This document shows positions 50,231 to 58,527 of a stretch of DNA of 64,000 nt, piece by piece. Within the stretch, counting starts at the first letter, position 1. Every line of letters begins with the position of its first letter. The notes under the pieces were generated by a model. The model saw only the letters and a list, made by a program, of their open reading frames with translations, had not been told where the DNA came from and made no database searches. The DNA is taken from the NCBI GenBank assembly GCA_016709995.1, contig JADJLQ010000001.1:716001-780000 (forward strand), given 5' to 3'. Both the position numbers and the translations under genes were made by a program. The stretch comes from Saprospiraceae bacterium (lineage in GTDB: Bacteria; Bacteroidota; Bacteroidia; Chitinophagales; Saprospiraceae).

Positions 50231-51109
50231 ATGTTTAAAAAAATGCAAAATTTCATGATTGAAAAATTCAATGCTTTGCTAAGAATGAAATTCAAGAAAA
50301 GTTCTAATCCGAATCTTTTTATTTGGCTAGGCCTTAGTGCTCTGAGTATTATTATCTATTCAATTAATCCTATCTTCTACCTAAATGAAAATCAAACCCT
50401 CTATTTGTTTTCTTCAGCTTCACAGGTTATTGCGGCAATTTTTGGACTGATTATTACTGGTTACATTTTCTTAAGAAATGAACTTGATCGAAAAGCAGAA
50501 CGGGATGAAACGTTGGAAGAGATCATTTTTCTATTAAAGACAGATTATTTCGGTTCTATCAAAAGCATTAGTATAACGACTTTAATTTCTATTGCGCTTT
50601 GCTTTTTAGTTATCGTTGCTGAAAAGTATCAATATGCAAGTCTTTTAGATTATTTGATCAATTTATCTGTGGCTACAATTTTAACAGACCTAATCATTAT
50701 AGTTTCATTTGTGATAAAAATATTGAACCCGAATAGTATTGAGTTGGCAAGTAATAAACTTAGAGATATTACAACGAAGGACAAGGCGAATGAAAGCGGC
50801 AGCCTCGAAGCTTTTCTAATGCACTACAATAATATTGAATATATACTTGAAAAATACGGTACAATTATTGTATACCCAGATGTTACTGATTATGATAGTG
50901 CGAAAAGAAAAAGAATTGCTAAGTCTAAACTTGTTAATATTTTATATAAGGAAGGCAAAATTAATTTGCAGCTAAAAAACAATCTAATTGAATTAATTTC
51001 TTTTAGGAATAGTTTAATTCATGGAACCGACCTTTTCGTTTCAATAAGAGATGTTGAATTGTCCAATCAAATTTTAGTCGATTTAAAAACAAGTCTTGGT
51101 GTGGCATGA
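50231..51109 (+). CDS. Membrane protein with C-terminal HEPN-like RX4H motif
   Basis: Four hydrophobic helices (about 28-46, 57-80, 112-129, 140-165) are followed by a soluble helical domain containing SFRNSLIHGTDLF, where R259 and H264 make an RX4H motif preceded by Asn at the usual second position (RN). This looks like a membrane-anchored HEPN ribonuclease, a form used by some abortive-infection proteins. I do not recognise the exact family. It stands between the R-M operon and another HEPN-like gene. Assignment is inferred from motif and context. Confidence 0.55.
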   Translation: MFKKMQNFMIEKFNALLRMKFKKSSNPNLFIWLGLSALSIIIYSINPIFYLNENQTLYLFSSASQVIAAIFGLIITGYIFLRNELDRKAERDETLEEIIFLLKTDYFGSIKSISITTLISIALCFLVIVAEKYQYASLLDYLINLSVATILTDLIIIVSFVIKILNPNSIELASNKLRDITTKDKANESGSLEAFLMHYNNIEYILEKYGTIIVYPDVTDYDSAKRKRIAKSKLVNILYKEGKINLQLKNNLIELISFRNSLIHGTDLFVSIRDVELSNQILVDLKTSLGVA

Positions 51110-51197
51110 TGCTACTTTGTCTATTATCTATGCTTCATCATTGCATAAACAGCGAATTTATAGCGAATTTTTAAATTGATCTTTTAAGGATTGTGGC

Positions 51198-52232
51198 TTA
51201 ATCTGTTCCAGAAGCTTTAGATTGATTCATTCTTTCTAACATAATTTTATATTGAATATTTCTTACGTTCATACTTTCTATTTCCTGTTCCCTTATTACT
51301 GAGTCAAAGACAAAATCAAAACAAAATCTGAGTTGCTCTATGGAATAATGTTCTTTCTTCAATTCTTCTACATTATAAACTTCAATCCGTATATCATATT
51401 GATTATTTACGTTTAGCGATGCTATTTTCGTAGCAAATGGGGCAATTTGTTTGAAAATAAAATATGACTTAACATCATAACCTAGCAGAATGACTTTTTT
51501 AATGGATATGATCTCTTTTTCTAATTCAGATATTATTTTTCTCATGATTTTAAATGACCCCTCAAATGTCTTTTTAATATTATGGTCAGTTATGTTCATA
51601 AAATTGGAAGGTAAATCAGGTTTTGGGGTATAAGGCGAATGCATTTTAATTCCAAAACGATCTCTGTAATCAAGTGCTTGGCCTTCGTATTCACAGAATG
51701 CCTTTGCTAAACTAACTAACGCTTTATCGAAATCCTTGGCCATAATTTGACTTTCAGCTTCTATCATATACTTTTTGATAATTTTGTCATTAATTAATTC
51801 GGCCATAGAAACATCCTCCAGATGTAAATCAAATATTAGAGGAGTAAAAGTCTTAATTAGCCGTTCTGATTCTTCATATAATGACTTAATATCTGTATCA
51901 TCAATAAAAATGCTTGTATGTTTTAATTGATTTCTTAATTCATTGAGTTTTTTAATGTATTGATTACTAATAGTTTGCGATTTATTCGCTATCAAATATT
52001 TATTGATTTCAAAATGATAGGTCTCAAGAATTTTGGCATTAGGCTTCTTAATATATAATTCCAATTTCTCATTGGCTAATTGAAAATAGATCTCTACTAA
52101 ATCATGCAATGATAAAATGGCTGTTGATGAAAATGGTCTGGGCAATCCTCTTTGATTATTAGCCTGGTACAACAAATATTTTATGTATATCAATCTTTGG
52201 AGTACGGAATCTGATAATTTATTCATATTCAA
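51198..52232 (-). CDS. Soluble helical protein with HEPN-like RNxxxH motif
   Basis: The 344-residue protein is almost wholly helical. Its amino third contains LNELRNQLKHTSIF with R100, N101 and H105, the RX4H signature of HEPN ribonucleases. HDLVEIYFQLANEKL before it is the acidic helix expected in a HEPN bundle. The carboxyl part (from about 240) has beta strands and YDIRIEVYNVEEL. No family is recognised. It converges with the membrane HEPN gene, with about 88 bp between them. Confidence 0.55.
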   Translation of the reverse strand: MNMNKLSDSVLQRLIYIKYLLYQANNQRGLPRPFSSTAILSLHDLVEIYFQLANEKLELYIKKPNAKILETYHFEINKYLIANKSQTISNQYIKKLNELRNQLKHTSIFIDDTDIKSLYEESERLIKTFTPLIFDLHLEDVSMAELINDKIIKKYMIEAESQIMAKDFDKALVSLAKAFCEYEGQALDYRDRFGIKMHSPYTPKPDLPSNFMNITDHNIKKTFEGSFKIMRKIISELEKEIISIKKVILLGYDVKSYFIFKQIAPFATKIASLNVNNQYDIRIEVYNVEELKKEHYSIEQLRFCFDFVFDSVIREQEIESMNVRNIQYKIMLERMNQSKASGTD

Positions 52233-52466
52233 AAATTCAAGAGCACATTTACAAGTTAGATAAAAAAAGTAGAAGGCAGTTTAAATTATATATTAGATTA
52301 TAAACGGTACACTAGCCTGCTTTTTCAAATTTATATGAGAGAAGTTCCCTATTGACAAGGCTTCACCACTCTGATAAGTAGTACAACCTTTATTGACATT
52401 ACAATTCCCAAGGTTTTTCTGTGGTCATCTCCTGATCTGCTAACCTGCGATAATAGGTCTTTTAGG

Positions 52467-52572
52467 ATGCCTCTAAGGCTTCTCCTGGGGCCGTAGTAAC
52501 GACGATTTTTATACGGTTAAGGGAAATGGTCGAATGGCAACATGGATCGCTTGTAGAGCTTTTTTTTGGGTC
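52467..52572. repeat. Diverged direct repeat, copy 1
   Basis: Roughly 106 bp, by eye about 70 percent like 54,081-54,186. Shared runs include TAAGGCTTC, CGACGAT, AATGGTCGAAT and ATCGCT, with a T run at the end. The copies bracket the 52.8-53.7 kb genes. They may be decayed copies of one coding tail or a structural element. Confidence 0.6.
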
Positions 52573-52615
52573 TTATTATAGCTTTGAAATTAGCAATATT
52601 TTGGGCCTTGTCCTT

Positions 52616-52726
52616 TTATAGATCCTTCAACATTGCATAAACAATAATGAAGAAAGATATGACCAATACAATTGTAATCAACTTAGGCCAAGAATATACC
52701 CTTCTTTGGGTAGGATTGACCCACAT
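52616..52726 (-). CDS. Possible 36-residue single-helix membrane peptide
   Basis: A short frame (MWVNPTQRRVYSWPKLITIV and on to MLKDL) encodes basic residues and one clear membrane helix (about 15-31). Its size and composition resemble small membrane peptides or type I toxin-like peptides, but there is no antisense partner or promoter that I can point to. Confidence 0.3.
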   Translation of the reverse strand: MWVNPTQRRVYSWPKLITIVLVISFFIIVYAMLKDL

Positions 52727-52797
52727 TTCTATCAAATTTGAGGTTTCAAGTCTAATAGACCTTTGAATGTTTGGAATAGTGTGTATTAGGCTAATTT

Positions 52798-53353
52798 ATG
52801 AATATGAGAATCATCCTACCTTTTTATTGGATTGCTGCGATACTTATCTTAATGCTATCGGAATGCAATGACCCAAATGAATCCAGGGTTGTATTGAACA
52901 ATGAATTTTCATTTACAATCCCTTTCCAAATGAAGCCAATAGTGAGCTATTCGATGTAGTACATGAAGTAAATCCTGATGTCATTGGATTCTACTTACTG
53001 GACTTAAAGGATATGTCAAATACTCCTCTATGACAGTGTCTTGCTATACGGCTTCTGAGCCTATGTCACTAGATGAAGCATTTTTTAACGAGACTGTCGG
53101 TGCGGAACCCGATAATTTGGGCTCTCTTACTCAAGGATACAAGTTGATTTCATTTAAGCAATATAACAAGGCTGGTAAATCACTTTATCTAAAAGTATCC
53201 AGTCCCATTGAAGGAAAATGTAGTGTCATGTATTACTTCATGAAGGATAATCGGAGTACATCTTTGTATGAAATAAAGGTGGTGGGTGATATGGGTGAAA
53301 AAGAGAGTCTTAAGGAATGTGCGGAGGAAATTGCATTGAATGTCAGACTGTAG
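52798..53353 (+). CDS. Unrecognised lipoprotein-like small protein (two frameshifts)
   Basis: ATG at 52,798 gives a signal MRIILPFYWIAAILILML ending SEC. The next frame continues NEANSELFDVVHEVNPDVIG, and after about 53,030 a third frame reads SCYTASEPMSLDEAFFN, YKLISFKQYNKAGKSLYLKV and KECAEEIALNV to the stop. Joined length is about 185 residues. The beta-rich secreted style fits the other cargo proteins of the island. No family recognised. Confidence 0.55.
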
Positions 53354-53375
53354 CTAAGAATTTATTCTTTAAATC

Positions 53376-53387
53376 GTACAATTGTAC
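53376..53387. promoter_or_regulatory. 12-bp palindrome GTACAATTGTAC before the gene at 53,422
   Basis: A perfect palindrome lies 34 bp before the ATG at 53,422 and just before a near-consensus TAACTTTA box. It could be an operator. No protein is assigned to it. Confidence 0.35.
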
Positions 53388-53421
53388 ATTAACTTTACCG
53401 CGCACCTAATTTAATTTAATC

Positions 53422-53745
53422 ATGAGAGACAGGTTTAGTCAAGTTAATTTTGACCCAAATTATTGTATTGTTTGGCTGGATGAAGGATTGATGCTTGGTG
53501 TAAATACGACAAATTTAAATGATATCGAAATATTTTATAGAAACAAAGGGTGGTTTAACAAATGGAATACTATAGATCGAGATACTAGTTTGGAAACTCT
53601 AAAAGCTGTCAAGGATCGAGTGATTAATTGTGCTGGAAAATCATCTAGAATGATGAAAGGTAAGCTGCCTATTGTAAACACTCACATTTTGCAATTATCG
53701 GCTTTATCAATAATGCAAGAAAGGATAAGAAACTGCAAATCTTGA
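53422..53745 (+). CDS. Small uncharacterised protein
   Basis: A 107-residue intact frame (MRDRFSQVNFDPNYCIVWLD, RNKGWFNKWNTIDRDTSLET) without signal or membrane helix. I do not recognise it. A palindrome and a near-consensus promoter box precede it, which supports expression. Confidence 0.5.
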   Translation: MRDRFSQVNFDPNYCIVWLDEGLMLGVNTTNLNDIEIFYRNKGWFNKWNTIDRDTSLETLKAVKDRVINCAGKSSRMMKGKLPIVNTHILQLSALSIMQERIRNCKS

Positions 53746-54239
53746 AAGGCTAAATGACCTCTAATTAATGCGATTGAATTAGAACCCTGAAGATTAAATA
53801 AATGAAAGAGAAAAGAAAAATCAATATCCAAGATGCAGTTTTTTGCCAAAATCAGAATCTTTGGCCCAAATCGGAAGCCGCCGCCCATTAACTCAGCCTT
53901 AGAAGCTATCCAATGAAAGAAAGTGCCTTCTTTGTAAATTCCGCTGAAGCTCACCCCCTATCCCGTTTCAAGCTGACCCCAGTATTCCAGAATAGTACAA
54001 AGGAAAAATCAATGAATTTTGAATATATCAGGCTAGTAGTCAATAATTTAGATAATATCGGCTCTTAATTATGTGATTGAATGCCCTTAAGGCTTCATAT
54101 GAGCCTCTGTGGGCGACGATCTCTCCGTAGTTGAAGGGAATGGTCGAATTGTAGTCTAAATCGCTCGTAAAGCATTTTTTGAGCCCTCTCTATAGTAATA
54201 ATAACGGAACTACAGATTTATTAAAGTTGCTCACTTGAC
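53746..54239. other. Non-coding, holds repeat copy 2
   Basis: About 490 bp without a convincing gene. It contains the second diverged repeat (54,081-54,186). A 90-codon minus-strand frame (53,682-53,954) has no recognisable feature and overlaps the gene above, so it is not called. Confidence 0.5.
54081..54186. repeat. Diverged direct repeat, copy 2
   Basis: Counterpart of 52,467-52,572. On the minus strand this copy translates without a stop as TSDLDYNSTIPFNYGEIVAH over part of its length, and copy 1 gives a degraded version, which hints at an ancestral coding tail. Confidence 0.6.
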
Positions 54240-55787
54240 TTAGGCTGCATCTACCTGGATATTACTACAAATAGACTGGCAAATAGGTATCTCTTTACCA
54301 TGTTTTGTCTTAATGTGATAGCCTGCTAGTCCAAAGATAAGATCTAACTCCAAAGCAAATATCTCTTTTACCTTCTGATAGTCGCTCACTTTACATAAAA
54401 TAGAGTCATGCTTAGGTAGCACAGATAGTCCATTTTCATATAATTTGGGCAAACAAGTTTCTATAAAGATTTTACTTTCCAGCTCCTGAAGAATAATGGG
54501 TAAATAATCATTGCCAGCTATGAAAGGAGTTTTTATACTCTTGTTTTTTGAGTGGGTATATCTTTCCAAATCTGGATTCATGCCTGTTCTTTCATGTTCG
54601 ATGAATAGCTTTACAAGCTCATTTTTAACGCTCTCCATCAATTTTGAAAGATCGGGAAAGACCCTATAAAAGGCCTCTTTCTCGTCGCTGGTATACTTAT
54701 TGCTGGAATAAAGTGTCTTGATGAAACTATTTTTAGCGTATTGCCGTCTTTCTTCAGGAGTTTTATCAGGCAGTTCCGCTGATAACTGATTGGCAAAGTA
54801 TTCATATAATTGACCTTGTTGGGTTGTCTCAATAAATACTAAAATATCTGAATGGCAAGCAGCTTTATCAGTCAATAGCGAGGGGAACAATAATGGTATT
54901 AGCCGATTGATAATATCAACTAGAAAACTATCCCCAAGGATAGTTTTATTATTACTAATTGTTTTATTTATTATATATCCTAATAATAGTGGTTGACAGT
55001 TACTTAAATCAAGTTCTGTTAATCTTTCGTTATCTATCTTAAGTACTCCTAATAGTTCAGATGGTATTGTTGTTATATTGTAATGTATTCTATTATTTGT
55101 ATTGCTTTTACTAATGTAGTAGAGATGATTTTCAATATAAAATAAAGCAGTTCTCATTTCATTCCTAATATTAATTTGTTCAAATTTGAGGTACTGTTCT
55201 ATATTATACTTCTTAAAGCTCTTCGAGTAACGCTTTTTTCGGTATTTGTAACTTAGTTTATTGTTTTCAACTCTAAATTTCTTAGCTAGTCTATCTTTGG
55301 ATCTTGACTCAATTAAGTTATCAATAATTTGAGATTCATGATCAATTTTCAATTTATTCAAGACATCCTTAATCTGAGTGCAAACGATGGTGTCATCGAC
55401 TTTTAGGTCTGCTGTAGTGATAAAGTGCGGGATGTATTCTACATCATCTTCCAACCAATTTGGTGAAATTCTGTAATGTTTACATTTACGCTTCGCAGTA
55501 CTGTATGTTGTATTATTTGGTAGTCTTTTTACTTCAATAACCTTCAAACTTTCAAGTTTAGTCCAAACAGTACTGTATTTTTTAGTAGGTACTATTTTTT
55601 CCTTTCAGGGTGTACTATATGGTAAGTGATGTGCCATCGGAGCGCCATTCCGAGCGTGACTATGAATCATAGAAGTAATGATTTTTAGAGCATTATTATA
55701 TGCTCCCTTTTCAAACTCCAGCTTTAATTTATCGATTAAGAGCTTTGGCACTGGGACTTCAATAGATAGCTTTAATTTATCCTTCAT
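54240..55787 (-). CDS. Family-A-polymerase-like (TV-Pol type) protein with in-frame TGA at 55,605
   Basis: The main frame (from about 55,547) shows motif A TELDLSNCQP (D180), motif B RRQYAKNSFIKTLYSSN (K272) and motif C LPKHDSIL (H380, D381), counted from TTG at 55,547. This order fits polymerases related to DNA polymerase I, as in the TV-Pol family of transposons and viruses. The same frame runs upstream to ATG at 55,787, interrupted only by TGA at 55,605-55,607. Read through, the protein is about 515 residues and gives YSTVWTKLESLKVIEVKRLP without a gap. It is probably the island replication protein. Polymerase activity is inferred from motifs. Confidence 0.6.
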
Positions 55788-56112
55788 CTTAATTGCTTTT
55801 GAAGTGAAGAAATAGCCTCAATGTGGTTATACTTTTTAAGGCTTTTGATTCGCTCATCTATTCTTGGCGGTCAAACCTGGGTGAACCATCAAGGTCGAGT
55901 TTATTGAGCTTCCCTATTCTTGCCCATAAATCCACTGTGGATAGACCTATATTGAGGTATTTACTAACCTGAATCCTGGTTAGGTATCTGGTATTACCCA
56001 GATCAAGTTTTGAAGTTGGAGATTCAGATTCCTTCTCAATAAGGACCTCTTCAATAGCTGCTTTGAATTTGGCTATTAAGCAATCGACGAGCTGTTCTGT
56101 GACTATATTCAT
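55784..56112 (-). CDS. Excisionase-like helix-turn-helix protein (frameshift near 55,860)
   Basis: The carboxyl half of the first frame has RYLTRIQVSKYLNIGLSTVD, WARIGKLNKLDLDGSPRFDR, the winged-helix pattern of excisionase-family DNA-binding domains. One added base after DRQE extends it as IDERIKSLKKYNHIEAISSL to TGA at 55,784, overlapping the next gene's ATG (ATGA). The restored length is 109 residues. It lies just downstream of the integrase and is probably the recombination directionality factor or a regulator of the polymerase gene. Confidence 0.7.
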
Positions 56113-56191
56113 AATAATAGTTTTTAAAAAGAGATACTTACTATTCTCCTTTTATTTCTATTATAACACAGACTTTTTAGAAAAAACCTTT

Positions 56192-56214
56192 CAAAATTAA
56201 ATCCTAGTTAGGAT
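56192..56214 (-). promoter_or_regulatory. Promoter box with inverted repeat before the excisionase-like gene
   Basis: On the minus strand a TAATTTTG box (56,192-56,199) is preceded by ATCCTA-GT-TAGGAT (56,201-56,214), a perfect 6-bp inverted repeat at the position expected to block polymerase. It looks like a promoter with an operator for the excisionase-polymerase unit. Confidence 0.45.
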
Positions 56215-56307
56215 AAAATTATATGATTGATTATCAACAATTTAAGAGATGAAAAAAGGTGAAAAAAAGTTGATTTTTCGGGAACTCCCTTTTTTATTGT
56301 TCGAGAA

Positions 56308-57546
56308 TTACTTTGTAAAAAACGCATGTTTAGCCATTAGCAAGGCATTCTCTTCATTATCGACCTTGATGTATTTTAGGAAGACTTCCGGCCTTTTATG
56401 GCCAGTAATGCGCATAATGCTTAGCATAGGTACTCCGGCTTTATACGCATTCGTGGCGAACGACCTTCGGGCCGTATGAGAAGAGACCATTTCATACTTT
56501 TTATATGACTCTTCATACATCTTACCACCTCTATGTTCTCTTTTTATTATTGTTTCATTTATACCTGCTGATTCACACAATTCTTTTAGATAATCGTTCA
56601 TCTTTTGATTACTGATTGGCTGTGGAAGTATATTGTCATATTTCGTTAGTATTGGATCAACAAGCGGGTGCAGTGGAATGATTAGTCGATCCTTTGTTTT
56701 TTCAATAGTCGTATCAAATATTTTTACTCCGTCAAGCGATCTTAAATTTTGAGGCTTTAGGATGGAAAAGTCGGAGTACCGGAGTCCTGTATATGAACCA
56801 ACTATAAATAGATCCCGTACTTTATCTAACCTTTCATTTTTGGATAGGTCGAGGACTATTAGTGCTTGTAACTCATTTTCAGTTAGATAGATATTATCTG
56901 CTACCGTCTTTGAGACACTAATCTTCCTGCTCTTGTATTCTAAATTCTGATTGTAGCCCCTTTCCGTCGCATCATTAAGCATAGTACGAATAGTAGTCAA
57001 TATCTTATTTATATGATTATTTGAAAAGTCTTTATCATACAGATACTGGATAAACTTATGAAAGAAATCTACGCTGAGATCCTCAAATCTTATAGTTTTT
57101 GCTCTGGCAAACAGATTAAAATGCTTTTTTGCGGTGTTATACACTTGTACAGATCCGGTCTTATATTGTGAAGATTTACTACGTTCTTCTACAAATTTGT
57201 CAATGAATGAACTAAAATCTTTTACAGTCGATTGTGTTAGCTTGCCATGATATAGGTGGTCCATTTCGCTTTTGAATGCAAGAGCTGTCAATGCCTTATT
57301 TCCTGCCTTATACTTCCTGGCAATTTCCGTTGCCATAGATTCTATCTTATCCAATTCAAAATTAATAAAGGAATGCTCCATGAAGTCCTGTGTAGCTTTA
57401 GCTCGGAGTGCTTTATAATTCCAATATCTTGGCGGGATTTTTAACCCTGTAGAGAATACTAATCTTTCTTTAAATGGACGGTATATAAGTGAGATTAAAG
57501 TCTCCCTTTCAGCCTTATTCTTTAAATTGAATCTTGGTTTGTTCAT
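56308..57546 (-). CDS. Tyrosine recombinase / integrase of the island
   Basis: The 412-residue protein has an arm-binding amino domain, a SAM-like core-binding domain (about 105-205) and a catalytic domain. Catalytic residues can be read as R256 (YTGLRYSD), K283 (IEKTKD), H357 and R360 (SHTARRSFATN), H383 (TGHKRPEVFL) and Y392 (LKYIK). All six are present, so it should be active. It is of the Bacteroidota mobile-element type. The start codon lies 4 bp after a TAAATTTG box and 15 bp from two AGTTGTCG boxes, suggesting autoregulation by its own binding. It mediates insertion at tRNA-Ser. Confidence 0.95.
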   Translation of the reverse strand: MNKPRFNLKNKAERETLISLIYRPFKERLVFSTGLKIPPRYWNYKALRAKATQDFMEHSFINFELDKIESMATEIARKYKAGNKALTALAFKSEMDHLYHGKLTQSTVKDFSSFIDKFVEERSKSSQYKTGSVQVYNTAKKHFNLFARAKTIRFEDLSVDFFHKFIQYLYDKDFSNNHINKILTTIRTMLNDATERGYNQNLEYKSRKISVSKTVADNIYLTENELQALIVLDLSKNERLDKVRDLFIVGSYTGLRYSDFSILKPQNLRSLDGVKIFDTTIEKTKDRLIIPLHPLVDPILTKYDNILPQPISNQKMNDYLKELCESAGINETIIKREHRGGKMYEESYKKYEMVSSHTARRSFATNAYKAGVPMLSIMRITGHKRPEVFLKYIKVDNEENALLMAKHAFFTK

Positions 57547-57550
57547 GTGA

Positions 57551-57558
57551 CAAATTTA
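57551..57558 (-). promoter_or_regulatory. -7 box TAAATTTG before the integrase gene
   Basis: An exact match on the minus strand, 4 bp before the integrase ATG. The AGTTGTCG pair lies immediately upstream of it. Confidence 0.6.
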
Positions 57559-57561
57559 TAT

Positions 57562-57581
57562 AGTTGTCGAAATAGTTGTCG
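57562..57581 (+). promoter_or_regulatory. Paired AGTTGTCG boxes, right end: candidate integrase arm sites
   Basis: AGTTGTCG at 57,562-57,569 and 57,574-57,581, 12 bp apart as at the left end. They occupy the upstream promoter region of the integrase gene. Confidence 0.6.
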
Positions 57582-57689
57582 CATTTATTAGTCTATATTG
57601 CCGGGGATAGGTCTATAAACTTCAATAATTGGCACCTTTTGAGCTCTTTTAGTGCATTTTAGGACTAATATAGAATAAAGGTTATGGTT

Positions 57690-57703
57690 CCTGTCTCTCC
57701 GCA
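57690..57703 (+). repeat. Right attachment core (attR), 14 bp
   Basis: CCTGTCTCTCCGCA, identical to 35,560-35,573. The bases before it do not continue the tRNA, as expected for the far junction. Confidence 0.9.
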
Positions 57704-57706
57704 GTG

Positions 57707-57742
57707 AGCCTTTTGAAATAGTAACTTTCAAAAGGCTTTTTT
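57707..57742 (+). terminator. Original tRNA-Ser terminator, displaced by the island
   Basis: AGCCTTTTGAAA and TTTCAAAAGGCT form a perfect 12-bp stem with a 7-base loop and a T6 tail. It sits 4 bp after attR, where the uninterrupted tRNA gene would have ended. Confidence 0.85.
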
Positions 57743-57823
57743 AATTTTATGAATAGTGCCGCTTCTTCTCATAATATACATCTATTTGACTGATCTACAG
57801 TATCTTACCATCTCGCTTTGATT

Positions 57824-58527
57824 ATGAAATCCACTAAAAAGTTACATGCTCCTTATATCCTCAGGCACCATTTTGGATTAATAGATCAGACTGTAGGCCT
57901 AAAACTGCCAAAAGGAGTGGAGTGGTTAGTCCCATACTCCCAAATGGATACACGGCGCACAATGACCGCCTATTATAATAAGTACTACCTGGATAATCAG
58001 CCACGAATTATGATTTTTGGGATCAATCCAGGTAGATTTGGTGCCGGTCTTACAGGAGTACCCTTTACTGATCCTATCAAATTGGAGGAAGAATGTGGTA
58101 TTCCTAATAATTTTTCAAAAAGACAGGAATTGTCAGCCCAATTTATCTACAAAGTGATCCATGGCTGGGGTGGGGTGGAACTGTTTTTTAAATCCTTCTA
58201 TATCAGTTCTCTTTGCCCATTGGGATTTGTCCTCCACGGCGTCAACTACAATTATTATGATGATAAAAAACTACAACAGGCTGTAGAGCCATTTATACTC
58301 CAAAATATTCGGGATCAGGTGGCACTGGTACAAGGGAGAACAGATATCGGCTATTGCCTGGGGGAAGGTAAAAACTTTGCTTATTTTGAAAAAATCAACG
58401 CTGTGCATCATTTTTTGATAAAATCGTTCCACTTCCGCACCCGAGATGGATCATGCAATATCGCAGGAAATCGATGGAGACATTTGAAAATCTGTACGTA
58501 GAAAGACTGGCTCAATCTTCGATATAA
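57824..58527 (+). CDS. SMUG2/DUF4918-type DNA glycosylase family protein (frameshift near 58,412)
   Basis: The uracil-glycosylase-like motif FGINPGRFGAGLTGVPFTDP is near residue 68. The first frame ends without the second motif. One missing T at about 58,412 restores FFDKIVPLPHPRWIMQYRRK, with the HPR helix of the SMUG group, and a stop at 58,525-58,527, giving about 234 residues. The enzyme should remove damaged bases such as uracil or its oxidised forms; substrate preference is unknown. Its end overlaps the convergent RlmI-like gene by 16 bp. It is the first chromosomal gene right of the island. Confidence 0.82.

Larger units (their letters stand above)
35560..57703. mobile_element. Integrative genomic island in tRNA-Ser, about 22.1 kb
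   Basis: Bounded by a 14-bp direct repeat of the tRNA 3' end, it contains a tyrosine integrase (56,308-57,546) reading inward from the right end, an excisionase-like gene and a polymerase-like gene. Two AGTTGTCG boxes with the same 12-bp spacing lie inside each end. Cargo is a type I R-M operon with tcmP and a DUF5131 gene, three HEPN-type proteins and small secreted proteins. Much of it looks more AT-rich than the flanks. No relaxase, T4SS, phage structural or transposase gene was recognised, so how it moves between cells is unknown. Confidence 0.92.

Noticed and set aside
53682..53954. 90-codon minus-strand frame overlapping the gene at 53,422
   Set aside because: It overlaps a better supported gene and shows no domain or promoter.
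16505..55607. Stop codon reassignment (TAG or TGA read as sense)
   Set aside because: TAG and TGA serve as normal ends of many intact genes here, so the two in-frame cases are better explained by error or mutation.
35560..57703. Prophage
   Set aside because: No capsid, terminase, portal, tail or lysis genes were recognised between the attachment sites.
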